A DNA stretch of 64,000 bases from Streptomyces malachitofuscus (GTDB lineage Bacteria > Actinomycetota > Actinomycetes > Streptomycetales > Streptomycetaceae). Positions 1 to 8,846 of the stretch are shown one piece after another; position 1 is the first letter of the stretch, and every line of letters begins with the position of its first letter. The notes below the pieces were generated by a model. That model had not been told where the DNA came from, searched no databases, and saw only the letters and a list, made by a program, of their open reading frames with translations. Location: the NCBI RefSeq assembly GCF_014650055.1, contig NZ_BMUF01000002.1:124001-188000 (forward strand), written 5' to 3'. The position numbers and the translations under genes were made by a program.

Positions 1-420
1 GCCGTAGTACCGCCCGGCCCACTCCTCGGCGGAGGCCAGCCGGGTGTCGTCGTACCAGGGCCGGACGCACTTCTCCTTGCCGATGTCGAACCGGGAGCCG
101 TGGTCGTGCAGCAGCAGGACGGCCGGGAAGGGACCGGTGCCGTGCGGGGTGAGCAGGGCGCCGCGGGCCCGGGTGTGGCGGGTGAGCGAGAGGGTCACCA
201 ACTGCCGCCGGTAGCCGTCCGCTTCGGGTCCGGGCGTGTACTCGGCCGCGTAGGGGACCGCCTCCGGCTCGGGCACGACGAGCAGTTCCCCGACCTTGGC
301 ACGGGCCGTCCGGCGCCACTGTCCGAAGTCGCGGAGCGGCGAGGTGCCCCAGGCCAGCGGGAACTCCAGGTCGTCCCTGAGCGCCCGGAACAGTGCGGGC
401 GGGCCGGGTACGGCGGTCAT
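1..420 (-). CDS. alpha/beta-hydrolase family esterase (N-terminal part, cut by window edge)
   Basis: Only the first 140 residues are present, starting MTAVPGPPALFRALRDD; the rest lies left of the window. The segment LLLHDHGSRFDIGKEK is the first beta-strand and oxyanion-hole region of large dienelactone-hydrolase/acetyl-xylan-esterase-like proteins. The nucleophile elbow is not in view. Its ATG overlaps the TGA of the pectinesterase gene (ATGA), so the two are translationally coupled. That context suggests a de-esterifying enzyme acting on pectin or hemicellulose fragments. No signal peptide is apparent, so it may act inside the cell on imported oligomers. The exact substrate cannot be assigned. 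Confidence 0.6.
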   Translation of the reverse strand, partial: MTAVPGPPALFRALRDDLEFPLAWGTSPLRDFGQWRRTARAKVGELLVVPEPEAVPYAAEYTPGPEADGYRRQLVTLSLTRHTRARGALLTPHGTGPFPAVLLLHDHGSRFDIGKEKCVRPWYDDTRLASAEEWAGRYYG

Positions 421-1529
421 CCGCGGGGCCGCCAGTCGCCGAGGTACGTCTTCCCGGTGTGCGCGGCTGCCTCGGCGCGGGTGAGCTGGGGCCGGTTCTC
501 CGGCACGGTGATGGCGGCGCCCGGTCCGGTGTTGCGGTACTCCCGGAACCGCTGCTCCTGCCAGGGGTGGGCGTCCCGCATGTCGGCGTAGGGCGCGACG
601 GCGTCGATACCCGCGGCGAGGTGGGTCTCGCGCACGGTGAGCATGGGACGGGCGGTGGTGTCGGAGCTGGGCACCCAGGGGCGGGCCAGCTTGTAGTGGC
701 CGTCGGGCGCCTCGCTGCTGATCCTGCTGCGGGTGACCAGGTAGCCGCGGGGGTTGGCACCCGCGGTGGAGGGCGCGAAGACGAAGCCGTGGGGCGCGGC
801 CGAGAGGTCGGGGCGGACCAGGGTGCGGAAGTGGCAGTGCTCGAAGACGGCGGTGGCCCGGCCGAAGACGAAGTCGACGTCACCCTCGGCGTAGCAGTGG
901 GCGAAGTACTGGCGGGCGAAGGTGTCCAGGGAGCGGGTGTCGGCGTACAGGGTGTCCTGGTGCCCGAGGAAGCGGCAGTGGAGGAAGGCGCTGCGGTCGC
1001 CCTGCACCTTGAGGGCGACGGCCTGGGTGCCGCTGGTGCCGGGGAGGTCGGTGCGCAGCCAGTCGTTGGCGAAGGTGATCCGCAGGGCGGTGAAGCCGTC
1101 GGGGCGCAGGGTGGTGGTGGCCGAGCCGGAGGTGCCGTAGGTACCGGAGCCGTCCGGTTTGGGGGTGCCGGCCGCGTTGTCGAAGACGATCACCACGTCA
1201 CGGGGGTCGTCGGAGGCGCCGAGCCAGGTCATGCCGGTGCGGTCGGCGTCGACCGAGACCGTCTCGCGGTAGACCCCGGGCGCGATGACCAGGGTGCGTC
1301 CGGTGCCGGTGGCCGCGGTCACGGCGGCCTGGACGGTGGTGAAGTCGCCGGCGCCGCGCGGGTGGACGTACAGGGTCCTCGGGGTGAGGCGGTCGGACGG
1401 TGAGCCGTAGCGGCCGAACGGGCCGCGCGGCCGGCGCCCGGCCTGCGCCGGGGCGGCGGACAGCGCGAGCACGGACCCGGCCGTGGCGCCGGTGAGCAGG
1501 AAGTTCCTTCTGGACAGCGGTGTGGGCAT
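417..1529 (-). CDS. secreted pectin methylesterase (carbohydrate esterase family 8)
   Basis: This 370-residue protein should remove methyl esters from homogalacturonan, giving pectate and methanol outside the cell. Residues 1-30 form a Tat-type signal (SRRNFLLTG, hydrophobic stretch, AQA cleavage region). The parallel beta-helix family motifs are visible: GVYRE near 85-89, QDTLY at 191-195 and GDVDFVFG at 216-223. Asp192 and Asp219 match the two catalytic aspartates of CE8. It lies 79 bases downstream of pectate lyase on the same strand and overlaps the following esterase gene by 4 bases. De-esterified pectin is the preferred substrate of the neighbouring pectate lyase, so the two would act in sequence. 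Confidence 0.92.
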   Translation of the reverse strand: MPTPLSRRNFLLTGATAGSVLALSAAPAQAGRRPRGPFGRYGSPSDRLTPRTLYVHPRGAGDFTTVQAAVTAATGTGRTLVIAPGVYRETVSVDADRTGMTWLGASDDPRDVVIVFDNAAGTPKPDGSGTYGTSGSATTTLRPDGFTALRITFANDWLRTDLPGTSGTQAVALKVQGDRSAFLHCRFLGHQDTLYADTRSLDTFARQYFAHCYAEGDVDFVFGRATAVFEHCHFRTLVRPDLSAAPHGFVFAPSTAGANPRGYLVTRSRISSEAPDGHYKLARPWVPSSDTTARPMLTVRETHLAAGIDAVAPYADMRDAHPWQEQRFREYRNTGPGAAITVPENRPQLTRAEAAAHTGKTYLGDWRPRG

Positions 1530-1608
1530 GCGGGTGCTCCTTGGGGACGTCGGACGGGCCGGGGCGGTCCGTGGGGGGACGGACCGCCCCGGCCGGCTGT
1601 CGGCGAGG

Positions 1609-2943
1609 TCAGCGGATGCGGCCGGCGCCCGCGCCGAGCTCGACCAGCACCGGGACCGCCCAGGCGGGGTGGACCGCGGTGCGCAGGGTGGGCGTCCAGC
1701 CGGCGCCGGGCCGGAGGGTCTCGGCCGGGATCTCCGCGTTGTGCACGGCGATCAGGTCCGTGCGCCTGCCGTTGACCACGTTGTGGGCTGCGGTGACCGG
1801 TGCCTCGCTCCACTTCTTGAGGATCTTCGCCGGGCTGATGCCCTTCGCCAGGGTGAAGGCGTTGTGCTCGGCGACGAGTTGGGACTCCTTGCCGATGCCG
1901 AAGCTGTAGGAGTAGCCGTCCTCCGCCACGAAGTGGTTGTTGTACACGTCGACCTGTCCGAAGCGGACGCGCGGTGCGCGCTCGACCAGGTTCGAGAACA
2001 GGTTGTGGTGGAAGGTCGTCTTGAGCCTGCCCCGGTCGCCGACGGCGGTGGACTCGCTGTCGCTGTTGCCGATGAGGACCGTCTTGTCGTGCTCGGTGAA
2101 GACGTTCCAGGAGGCGGTGACGTAGTCGGCGCCCCGGACGATGTCCAGCTCGCCGTCGTGCTGCTGGTAGAGCATGCCGAAGTGGGTCGGGGCCTCGCTG
2201 TCGGGGTGCTCGCCGTCGGTGAAGGTGTTGTGGTCCAGCCAGACATGGGTGGAGCCGTACACGACGACGGTGTCGTACTCGGAGTTCCAGTTGCCCCGGC
2301 TGCCGTCGGTCGGGTCCCACTGCGGGAAGCAGTCGATCGGGCTCTCGAGGGTGAGGTTGCGGACGATGACGTTGTCCACGCCCTTGATCTGCAGGCCGGC
2401 GCCCTTGATGGCGGCGTTCCTGCCGACTCCGATGATCGTGGTGTTGGACGGGATGTCCGCCTTGACGGCCGCGTCCTGCCGGGCGGCGGACGCCCTACGC
2501 AGCCCCTCCGGGCTGTCGTCGGGCTCGGCGCTCAGGTCACGCTCCAGGCCCCAGGTCTCCGGCGCGTACGCCTCCAGGTAGGCGTCGAAGTCGTAGCCGG
2601 GCGCGGCGAACGCCTCGCAGCCCTCGGAGACCGCGTCGATGGTCCCCTTCACCTTGATGATCTTCGGGGTGTCTCCGCCGTCCGCCAGGGCCGCCTTGAA
2701 CTCGGCCCAGGTGCGCACGGTGTGGACGTGCTCGCGGTCGGCGTGGGCGCCTCCGGTGGTGCCGGTGCCGTGGGAGGCCCAGCCGTCGCCCGCGCCCAGT
2801 GTCTGCCGGGCGGCGTCACGGTGGTGGTGCGACGGGGAGTGGGCCTGGGCGCCGGTGCCGGTCAGGGCCAGCACGAGGGCGGCGCAGCCGGCCACCGAGG
2901 CGGCTCTCAATGTGGCATGCCCATGCCATTCAGATCTGTGCAT
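1609..2943 (-). CDS. secreted pectate lyase (polysaccharide lyase family 1)
   Basis: Pectate lyases cleave de-esterified homogalacturonan by calcium-dependent beta-elimination. The start MHRSEWHGHATL was chosen because GGAGAAGGAGAG lies just before it; a longer frame from 2964 would place that ribosome site inside the coding region. A Sec signal follows (about residues 1-35, ending GAQAHS). PL1 hallmarks are the vWiDH-like VWLDHNTF, SWNVF and RAPRVRFGQVDVYNNHF, the last holding the conserved catalytic arginine region. Length (444 residues) is normal for actinobacterial PL1. The gene is 111 bases downstream of the binding-protein gene and precedes the pectinesterase. Confidence 0.93.
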   Translation of the reverse strand: MHRSEWHGHATLRAASVAGCAALVLALTGTGAQAHSPSHHHRDAARQTLGAGDGWASHGTGTTGGAHADREHVHTVRTWAEFKAALADGGDTPKIIKVKGTIDAVSEGCEAFAAPGYDFDAYLEAYAPETWGLERDLSAEPDDSPEGLRRASAARQDAAVKADIPSNTTIIGVGRNAAIKGAGLQIKGVDNVIVRNLTLESPIDCFPQWDPTDGSRGNWNSEYDTVVVYGSTHVWLDHNTFTDGEHPDSEAPTHFGMLYQQHDGELDIVRGADYVTASWNVFTEHDKTVLIGNSDSESTAVGDRGRLKTTFHHNLFSNLVERAPRVRFGQVDVYNNHFVAEDGYSYSFGIGKESQLVAEHNAFTLAKGISPAKILKKWSEAPVTAAHNVVNGRRTDLIAVHNAEIPAETLRPGAGWTPTLRTAVHPAWAVPVLVELGAGAGRIR

Positions 2944-3054
2944 GTTGCGGCTCTCCTTCTCCATGGTCCAGGGGTGTCGGCCGACGGCCTCGTCAGCCCG
3001 GGACGGCCCGCAGCCCGCAGCCGACAGGCCGTCCCACGGCGTGTCCGGCCGCGA

Positions 3055-4413
3055 TCAGCCCATCTGCTCGTCCCATTCCGCCTGCGCCTCGTTCAGCTGC
3101 TCGGCCAGCCCGTCCAGGAACTCCTTCGCGCTCATGTCCCCCAGTAGCACCTTCTGGAAGTTCGGCTCGTTCTCCGCCTTGGAGATCGTGTTCCAGTCCG
3201 GCAGGTAGTACGGCAGCTGCACGATGCTCGTGGACCCGTCGCTCAACGCGTCCGCCGCCAGCTTCGTGGGCTCGGCCTTGCCGATCCACTCGTCCTTCGC
3301 GGCGTCCAGGTGCGCCGGCACCTGCCCCGCCGACTCGTTGAACTTCGAGTTGGACTGCGCCGACGTGGCGAACTCGATGAACTTCCAGGCGGCCTCCTTG
3401 TTCTTGGAGGTCTTGAACAAGCCGATGCCGTCGACCGGGTTGGAGACCTGGACGCGCTTGCCGCCGGGCCCGGTCGGCTGCGGAATGCCCCGGAACCTGT
3501 CGGCACCGAGGGCCTTCACATGGTCCTGGTAGGAACCGAGGTTGTGGTTCAGCATGCCGATCTCGCCGGAGTCCCACTGCGCGACCATCTTGGTGAAGTC
3601 GTTGTTGAGGTCGGCGGCGGGGGTGACCTTCTTGAACAGACCCGCGTACTTCTCCAGGGCCTCGACGTTCTTCGGGTCGTTGACCGTGGTCTTCTTGCCG
3701 GTGGAGTCCCAGAAGGAGGTGATGCCGGACTGGCCGTACATCGCGTCCAGGGCCTGGGCGATGGAGCCGGCACCACCGCGGATGGTGTAGCCGAACTTGT
3801 TGGCGCCCTTGTCGGTGAGCTTCTCCGCGGCCTCGTAGAACCGGTCCCAGGTGGTCGGCTCCTCCAGGCCCGCCTTCTCGAAGAGGTCGGTGCGGTAGTA
3901 GAGGACACCGTTGTTGGCCGAGGTGGGGACCGAGTACAGCTTGTCGTCGCCGCCGCCGGCCGCCCGCAACGACTCGATCATGTCCTTGTTGAGCTTGCCG
4001 CTGAGGGACGACTCGCCGAGCCGGTCGTCCAGCGGGTCGAGGGCGCCCTGGGCGGCGAAGCCCGCGAGCATCGAGGCGCTGATGCCGCCGACGTCCGGCA
4101 GACCCCCGCCCTGGATGGCGGTGTCGACCTTGGACTGGTACTCGGTGGAGGCGATGCCGACGTACTGGACGTCGATGTCCGGGTTGGCCTTCTCGAAGTC
4201 GGCGATGATCTGCTTCCAGATCTCGGTGCGCACACCGCCGTTGTTGTCCCAGAAGATGATCTCGCCCTTGCCGCTGCCCTCGGCACCGTCGCCCGCGCCG
4301 CTGCCGTCGTCGCCGCAGGCGGTGGCGGTCAGCGCGAGCACGGCACCCAGGGCGACGGCGGCCGATGTGCGACGGCCTCTGCCGGTGCTGTTTCCGAGAA
4401 TGCTGATCTTCAT
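3055..4413 (-). CDS. sugar ABC transporter substrate-binding lipoprotein
   Basis: This 452-residue protein begins MKISILGNSTGRGRR and has a lipobox LTATACGD with Cys at about residue 34, so it should be a membrane-anchored family 1 solute-binding protein of the CUT1 type. The mature part shows the usual pattern: GEIIFWDNN near the start, NPDIDVQYVGI, and the hinge-region NVEALEKY. Its ATG overlaps the TGA of the GH43 gene (ATGA), and the cognate permeases are four genes upstream in the same unit. No ATPase gene is present. Surrounding pectinases and GH43 suggest galacturonate- or arabinose-containing oligosaccharides as ligand; this is inference from context. Confidence 0.88.
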   Translation of the reverse strand: MKISILGNSTGRGRRTSAAVALGAVLALTATACGDDGSGAGDGAEGSGKGEIIFWDNNGGVRTEIWKQIIADFEKANPDIDVQYVGIASTEYQSKVDTAIQGGGLPDVGGISASMLAGFAAQGALDPLDDRLGESSLSGKLNKDMIESLRAAGGGDDKLYSVPTSANNGVLYYRTDLFEKAGLEEPTTWDRFYEAAEKLTDKGANKFGYTIRGGAGSIAQALDAMYGQSGITSFWDSTGKKTTVNDPKNVEALEKYAGLFKKVTPAADLNNDFTKMVAQWDSGEIGMLNHNLGSYQDHVKALGADRFRGIPQPTGPGGKRVQVSNPVDGIGLFKTSKNKEAAWKFIEFATSAQSNSKFNESAGQVPAHLDAAKDEWIGKAEPTKLAADALSDGSTSIVQLPYYLPDWNTISKAENEPNFQKVLLGDMSAKEFLDGLAEQLNEAQAEWDEQMG

Positions 4414-5948
4414 TGGTCGGCTCTCTTCTTCTGGATACGGATCCTGAACTGCGTGAACGTGGCGGTGCCGGCGTGTCCCTGGCCGGAGGGCGCCAGGGCG
4501 ACCAGACCGAGCAGGGCACCGACCCAGCGCCAGGGCGTGGCGGCGAAGACCTGGCCGGAGGGGCGCAGGCCGTCCCCGGTGTCGTACGAGAAGCGGCAGC
4601 GCGCACCGTCGTCGACGTCGATGCGCAGCCGGGCCCGGCCGCCGGGAGCCGGCTGCGCGTGAGCGGCGTCCCGTTCCCTCTCCGCGACCGTCTCGGCGAA
4701 CCGGTGCACCAGGTGCACCGTGCCGTCGGCGCCCCGCTGGAGCCCGATCCAGCGGTAGGCGTCCCCGAGGACCGCGAGTCCCGCGCGTGCCCCGGGCTCC
4801 TCGCTGTCGAGCCGCAGCTCCACCTCGACGGTGCACGGTGTGCCGGGCAGCCGCTGGGTGAGGACGTTGGGCAGTCTGCGCAGGTCGTCTGCGTCGGCGG
4901 ACCGTACGCAGGTCAGCCGCAGCCCGTCGGCGGAGTGCTGGGTGGCCCAGCCGTCCCGGGGATTGGCGGTCCACTGCCACTGCCGGCCGTGACGGCCGCC
5001 GGGGAAGTCGTCGTCGGTGGCGGGCATGGCGGGCGGCTGCGCGGGCAGGTCCGGACGGCGGTGCTCCGCGACGGGGGCGCCGTCGTCCCCGAGCACCGGC
5101 CAGCCCTCCGGGTCCCAGCGCATCGGCTGGAGGTGCACGACACGGCCGTACGCCCCGCGTTGCTGGAAGTGCAGGAACCAGTCCTCCCCCGAGGGGGTGC
5201 GCACCCAGCCGCCCTGGTGCGGGCCGTTGGCGTCGGTGTCCCGCTGTTCCAGGACCACCTTCTCCTCGTACGGCCCGAAGAACGCGCGGGAGCGGAAGGC
5301 GCCCTGCCACCCGGTCTCGACTCCCCCGGCGGGGGCGAGGATCCAGAACCAGCCGTCGTGCCGGTAGAGCTTGGGCCCCTCCAGGGTGAACCAGCCGGGG
5401 ATGCGGTCGCCGTCGACGATCACCTTGCCCTCGTCGAGGAGTTCGGTGCCGTGCGGGTGCATCCGGTGGCCGGTGAGGCGGTTCTTGATGCGGGAGCGGG
5501 ACTTGGCCCAGGCGTGCACGAGGTAGGCCTCGCCGGTCTCGTCGTCCCACAGCGGGCAGGGGTCGATCAGTCCCTTGCCGGCCTTCACCAGGTGCGGCCG
5601 GCTCCAGGGGCCGCGGATCCGGGGGGCGTTGACCTGGAAGATGCCCTGGTCGGGGTCGCCCCAGAAGATCCAGAAGCGGTCGTCGTGGTGGCGCAGGGCG
5701 GGGGCCCAGACCCCGCAGTCGTGCCGGGGCACCGCGAACTCGGCCTCGGGCTCGAGCCGGTCCAGGGCGTGGCCGACGAGGGTCCAGTCGACCAGGTCGC
5801 GGGAGTGGAGCAGGGGCAGACCGGGGACGCGTCCGAAGCTGGAGGCGGTCAGGTAGAAGTCGTCGCCGACACGGATCACGTCCGGATCGGACCAGTCGGC
5901 GTTCAGGACCGGGTTGCGGTAGGTGGACTCCGTGCGCCCGGCGCTCAT
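4410..5948 (-). CDS. glycoside hydrolase family 43 enzyme (beta-xylosidase/alpha-L-arabinofuranosidase type)
   Basis: This 512-residue protein has an N-terminal five-bladed propeller with GH43 signatures: NPVLNADWSDPDVIRVGDD with the catalytic-base Asp near residue 21, the pKa-modulating Asp in GLIDPCPLWDD near 129, and the acid Glu in FTLEGPKLYR near 194. The C-terminal half (from about 330) is a beta-sandwich of the type found in GH43 xylosidases. No signal peptide is seen, so it probably acts on imported oligosaccharides. It is joined by ATGA overlaps to the DUF6807 gene upstream and the binding-protein gene downstream. The family alone does not separate arabinosidase, xylosidase or galactosidase activity; pectin context favours arabinan side chains. 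Confidence 0.88.
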   Translation of the reverse strand: MSAGRTESTYRNPVLNADWSDPDVIRVGDDFYLTASSFGRVPGLPLLHSRDLVDWTLVGHALDRLEPEAEFAVPRHDCGVWAPALRHHDDRFWIFWGDPDQGIFQVNAPRIRGPWSRPHLVKAGKGLIDPCPLWDDETGEAYLVHAWAKSRSRIKNRLTGHRMHPHGTELLDEGKVIVDGDRIPGWFTLEGPKLYRHDGWFWILAPAGGVETGWQGAFRSRAFFGPYEEKVVLEQRDTDANGPHQGGWVRTPSGEDWFLHFQQRGAYGRVVHLQPMRWDPEGWPVLGDDGAPVAEHRRPDLPAQPPAMPATDDDFPGGRHGRQWQWTANPRDGWATQHSADGLRLTCVRSADADDLRRLPNVLTQRLPGTPCTVEVELRLDSEEPGARAGLAVLGDAYRWIGLQRGADGTVHLVHRFAETVAERERDAAHAQPAPGGRARLRIDVDDGARCRFSYDTGDGLRPSGQVFAATPWRWVGALLGLVALAPSGQGHAGTATFTQFRIRIQKKRADQ

Positions 5949-6790
5949 GGGCTCACCGCCTTGCGGACCAGGGCGGCGGTCTCGTCCCTGCCGAGGCGGC
6001 CGTCGGCGACCACCGTGACGATCCGGCGGACGACGGTCTCGCCGGGCGGCACCGGCAGCCGGGCGTCGTGGGCGAGGGACGAGCCGACGCCCGGGTACTC
6101 GGCGGTGCGGACGAACCAGGGGTCGCGCCGGGTCGGCCCGGTCGCACCGGCGAAGACCAGGGTCCAGGTGGACCCGGCGAGCGCGAGCCAGTCGGCCGGC
6201 CTGCCGTGGACCTCGCGCTCCCCCTCGGCGCCGGCGGTGAAGACGTCCGGTGTCGTCCCCTCCTTGCGGGCCCGCCAGAAGAAGCCGCCGTAGGCGGCGC
6301 CGGGGCGGCCGTTGGTCGCGGGGCTGCCGATGGACAGCGGGCCGGCGGTGACGTTGGTGAGGGAGAAGGTGAGGTCCAGCGCCCAGGCGGTGTCGGTGAG
6401 CGGGGTGGCGGCGACCGTGCGGCGCTCGCGCAGCAGCTCGCCGGGCGCGGCCATCCAGCGCAGCTCCTCGACGAATCCGTCGGGATCGCGCAGCTGGTAG
6501 GCGTCGTGCCGCTGGGAGCCGTGGTTGTCCAGCTCGGTCGGGCCCCGGTCGCGGACGTAGGTGCGTCCGCCCCAGAAGTTGAACCCCTCGACGTCGGGAA
6601 CGGCGACACCGACGCCGAGGTGGTGGGTGTGGTCGGCGGGGCTCAGTTCGGTGACGGCCGTGCCGGCCAGAGTGGTGACGGGGTGCAGGTAGGGCCGCGG
6701 GGAGAGCCGGGCGGGCAGCTCGGGCCGGGTGACGTACCGGCCGACGGGCCGGCCCGCGACGCGCAGCACCACGGAGTCGTTGCCGGTCAT
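5945..6790 (-). CDS. DUF6807 (PmoA-like) family protein
   Basis: The product has 281 residues. The start MTGNDSVVLRVAGRPV was chosen because its ATG overlaps the TGA of the preceding oxidoreductase gene (ATGA). The motif SPADHTHHLGVGVAVPDVEGFNFWGGRTY, with a His cluster near residues 54-58, and the later GRPGAAYGGFFWRA are typical of the DUF6807 family, often annotated as PmoA-like although it is unrelated to methane oxidation. Such proteins commonly sit beside Gfo/Idh/MocA oxidoreductases and sugar ABC transporters, as here. The fold is probably a beta-sandwich resembling sugar mutarotases or C-glycoside-processing enzymes, but no function is established. Confidence 0.75.
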   Translation of the reverse strand: MTGNDSVVLRVAGRPVGRYVTRPELPARLSPRPYLHPVTTLAGTAVTELSPADHTHHLGVGVAVPDVEGFNFWGGRTYVRDRGPTELDNHGSQRHDAYQLRDPDGFVEELRWMAAPGELLRERRTVAATPLTDTAWALDLTFSLTNVTAGPLSIGSPATNGRPGAAYGGFFWRARKEGTTPDVFTAGAEGEREVHGRPADWLALAGSTWTLVFAGATGPTRRDPWFVRTAEYPGVGSSLAHDARLPVPPGETVVRRIVTVVADGRLGRDETAALVRKAVSP

Positions 6791-7953
6791 CGGGTGCTCA
6801 CCTCTTTCGGCAGGTGGTGGCCGGGCAGCGCCCAGGGGGCGCCCAGCTCGGAGTAGAGGGACAAGGTGTCGGCGGCGGCCGCGACGAGACCGTCGATGCC
6901 GGGCACGACCCGGCGGTCCTCGCCCGGGACGCGGTGCCAGGCGCCGGCGGGCAGCGGGGCCGGGTCGGGAGCCGTGCGGATCGCCTCGACGACCCGCATG
7001 AAGGCGCCGGTGTCGTCCGGGGTGACCAGCAGCGGAGTGCCGTCCGTGAGATGGGCGACGAGGTTCTCCAGCAGGTCGGTGCGGTCGAACCACAGCTCCT
7101 CGGGGCCGTGGTCCGCGCGCTGGAGCAGTACGCGGTCCTGCTTGTACCAGAGGGTGATCCGGCCGGCGGTGCCGTGCACCATGACGTACGGCTCGTCCGC
7201 CCGCTCGGCGCACAGCGTCGCGGCGACGGTGACCGAACCGCCCTGTGCGGTGGTGACCCGGACGCAGGAGGTGTCGTCGGACTCGATGTCGTTGGCGCGC
7301 AGCAGCTCGGTCTCGATGCCGGCGACGTCCTCGGCGCGGTTGCTGCCGGCGAGCGCGAGGGCGGTGGCGACGGCGTGGGCCAGCGGGTTGGTGAGCGCCC
7401 CGTCGACCACGTCGGCGCCGTGCAGCCGGCGCCGGCCGGCCCAGGGCGCCCGCCGGAAGTAGGCCTCGGGCCGCACCCAGGCACCGGCCCCGCCGATGCC
7501 CACCACCCGGCCGACGGCGCCCTCGGCGACCAGGGCGCGGATCGCGGGCACGGCGTGCGAGCCCAGCGACTGGAAGCCGATCTGGCAGGCGGTCCCGGCC
7601 GCGGCGACCCCGTCGGCCATCCGGCGGAACTCGGCGTACGACGGTGCCGGCGGCTTCTCCAGCAGGATGTGCACACCCCGCGATGCCGCCGCGAGGGCGA
7701 GGTCGGTGTGGGTGGGGATCGGGGTGCAGATCACCGCGGCCCGGGCGCCGGTGGAGTCGAGCAGCGCGCCGAAGTCGGCCGACTGCTCGGGGAGTTCCCC
7801 GCCGAACTCGTCCTCGGTGAGCGGGGTGAGCTCGCAGACCCCGGCCAGCCGTACGACTCCCTGTTTCTGGAGCCGGCGGATGTTCTCCACGTGCCAGCGG
7901 CCGTGACCGCGGGCACCGGCGAGGACGACGGGAACGGGCGTACGGGACGTCAT
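6787..7953 (-). CDS. Gfo/Idh/MocA family sugar oxidoreductase
   Basis: This is a 388-residue NAD(P)-dependent oxidoreductase. The N-terminal Rossmann segment starts PVVLAGARGHGRWHVENI, a variant of the GxGxxG loop, and continues with the family motif LLEKPPAPSYAEF near residues 95-110, which contains the EKP signature. The start at 7953 is preferred over a longer frame because it makes an ATGA overlap with the upstream permease. Members oxidise or reduce sugars, inositols or sugar acids. Together with DUF6807 it may process a modified sugar taken up by the adjacent transporter. Substrate unknown. Confidence 0.85.
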   Translation of the reverse strand: MTSRTPVPVVLAGARGHGRWHVENIRRLQKQGVVRLAGVCELTPLTEDEFGGELPEQSADFGALLDSTGARAAVICTPIPTHTDLALAAASRGVHILLEKPPAPSYAEFRRMADGVAAAGTACQIGFQSLGSHAVPAIRALVAEGAVGRVVGIGGAGAWVRPEAYFRRAPWAGRRRLHGADVVDGALTNPLAHAVATALALAGSNRAEDVAGIETELLRANDIESDDTSCVRVTTAQGGSVTVAATLCAERADEPYVMVHGTAGRITLWYKQDRVLLQRADHGPEELWFDRTDLLENLVAHLTDGTPLLVTPDDTGAFMRVVEAIRTAPDPAPLPAGAWHRVPGEDRRVVPGIDGLVAAAADTLSLYSELGAPWALPGHHLPKEVSTR

Positions 7954-8846
7954 CCCTTCACCGCCCCCGCGCTGAAGCCGGTGATCAGCCACTTCTGGAT
8001 GAAGGCGAACACGATCACCACCGGGACGGCGGCGATGATGCCGCCCGCCGCGAGTGCGCCGAGGTCGACGCTGTCCGCGCTCATCAGGGTGTTGAGGCCG
8101 ACCGGGATGGTCTGCTTCTCCTGGTTGTTGAGGAACATCAGGGCGAACAGGAAGTGGTTCCAGGAGTGGACGAAGGCGAAGGAGCCGACGGCGATCAGAC
8201 CGGGCCGCAGCAGCGGCAGGACGACCACACGGAAGGCCCGCATCCGGTTGCAGCCGTCGACCCAGGCGGCCTCCTCCAGCGAGTACGGCACGTTCTTGAT
8301 GAAGTTGCTGATCAGGATCATCGACAGCGGCAGCTGGAAGACCGTCTCGGCGATGATGACGCTGCCGAGGGAGTTGATCATCTGCAGTTCGGCGAAGATC
8401 TCGAACAGCGGGACCAGGAGCAGAGCGCCGGGCACGAACTGGGAGCAGAGCAGGGCCAGCATGAACGCCCGCTTGACCTTGAAGTCGAACCGGGCGAGCG
8501 CGTATCCGCCGGCCAGGGCCACCAGCGTCGTCATGATCAGGGTGGCGACGCCGACCAGCACGCTGTTCTGGAAGAAGGTGCCGAAGCTGCGGTCCGTCCA
8601 GACCTTCTCGAAGTGGACGGTGGTCATCGGCCAGGGCACGAGCGAGGTCGAACCGGCCGGGCGCAGCGCGAAGAGCAGGATCCAGTAGAAGGGAATGAGG
8701 GTGAACACGAGGTAGATCCCCAGGGGCAGGTAGATCTGCCAGCGGGGTGCCTCGTCCCAGGCCGGGCGCTTCTTCGCCGGCCGCGGCGGCTCGGGGGCGG
8801 CGGGCGCGGGGGCGGGGGCGGCCGCGGTGGCCTCCTTGGTGATCAC
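7950..8846 (-). CDS. carbohydrate ABC transporter permease (MalG-like)
   Basis: This 298-residue inner-membrane protein has six predicted transmembrane segments after a proline/alanine-rich cytoplasmic tail. The binding-protein-dependent permease EAA loop is clear: YSLEEAAWVDGCNRMRAFRVVVLPLLRPG, about residues 188-216. This loop contacts the ATPase. It overlaps the partner permease (8843) and the oxidoreductase gene by ATGA junctions. The terminal GAVKG is typical of MalG-type subunits. It forms the translocation pore with the 8843-9775 product for import of the ligand of the 4413 lipoprotein. Confidence 0.92.
   Translation of the reverse strand: MITKEATAAAPAPAPAAPEPPRPAKKRPAWDEAPRWQIYLPLGIYLVFTLIPFYWILLFALRPAGSTSLVPWPMTTVHFEKVWTDRSFGTFFQNSVLVGVATLIMTTLVALAGGYALARFDFKVKRAFMLALLCSQFVPGALLLVPLFEIFAELQMINSLGSVIIAETVFQLPLSMILISNFIKNVPYSLEEAAWVDGCNRMRAFRVVVLPLLRPGLIAVGSFAFVHSWNHFLFALMFLNNQEKQTIPVGLNTLMSADSVDLGALAAGGIIAAVPVVIVFAFIQKWLITGFSAGAVKG

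Noticed and set aside
393..3147. Long open frames on the plus strand opposite pectinesterase and pectate lyase
   Set aside because: They are Gly/Val/Ala/Arg-rich mirror frames caused by high GC at third codon positions and lack ribosome sites or recognisable motifs.
3055..5550. A single 831-residue protein reading through into the 4413 binding protein
   Set aside because: The upstream part is an Arg/Pro-rich shadow of the GH43 gene. A signal peptide with lipobox begins at 4413 with a normal ATGA overlap.
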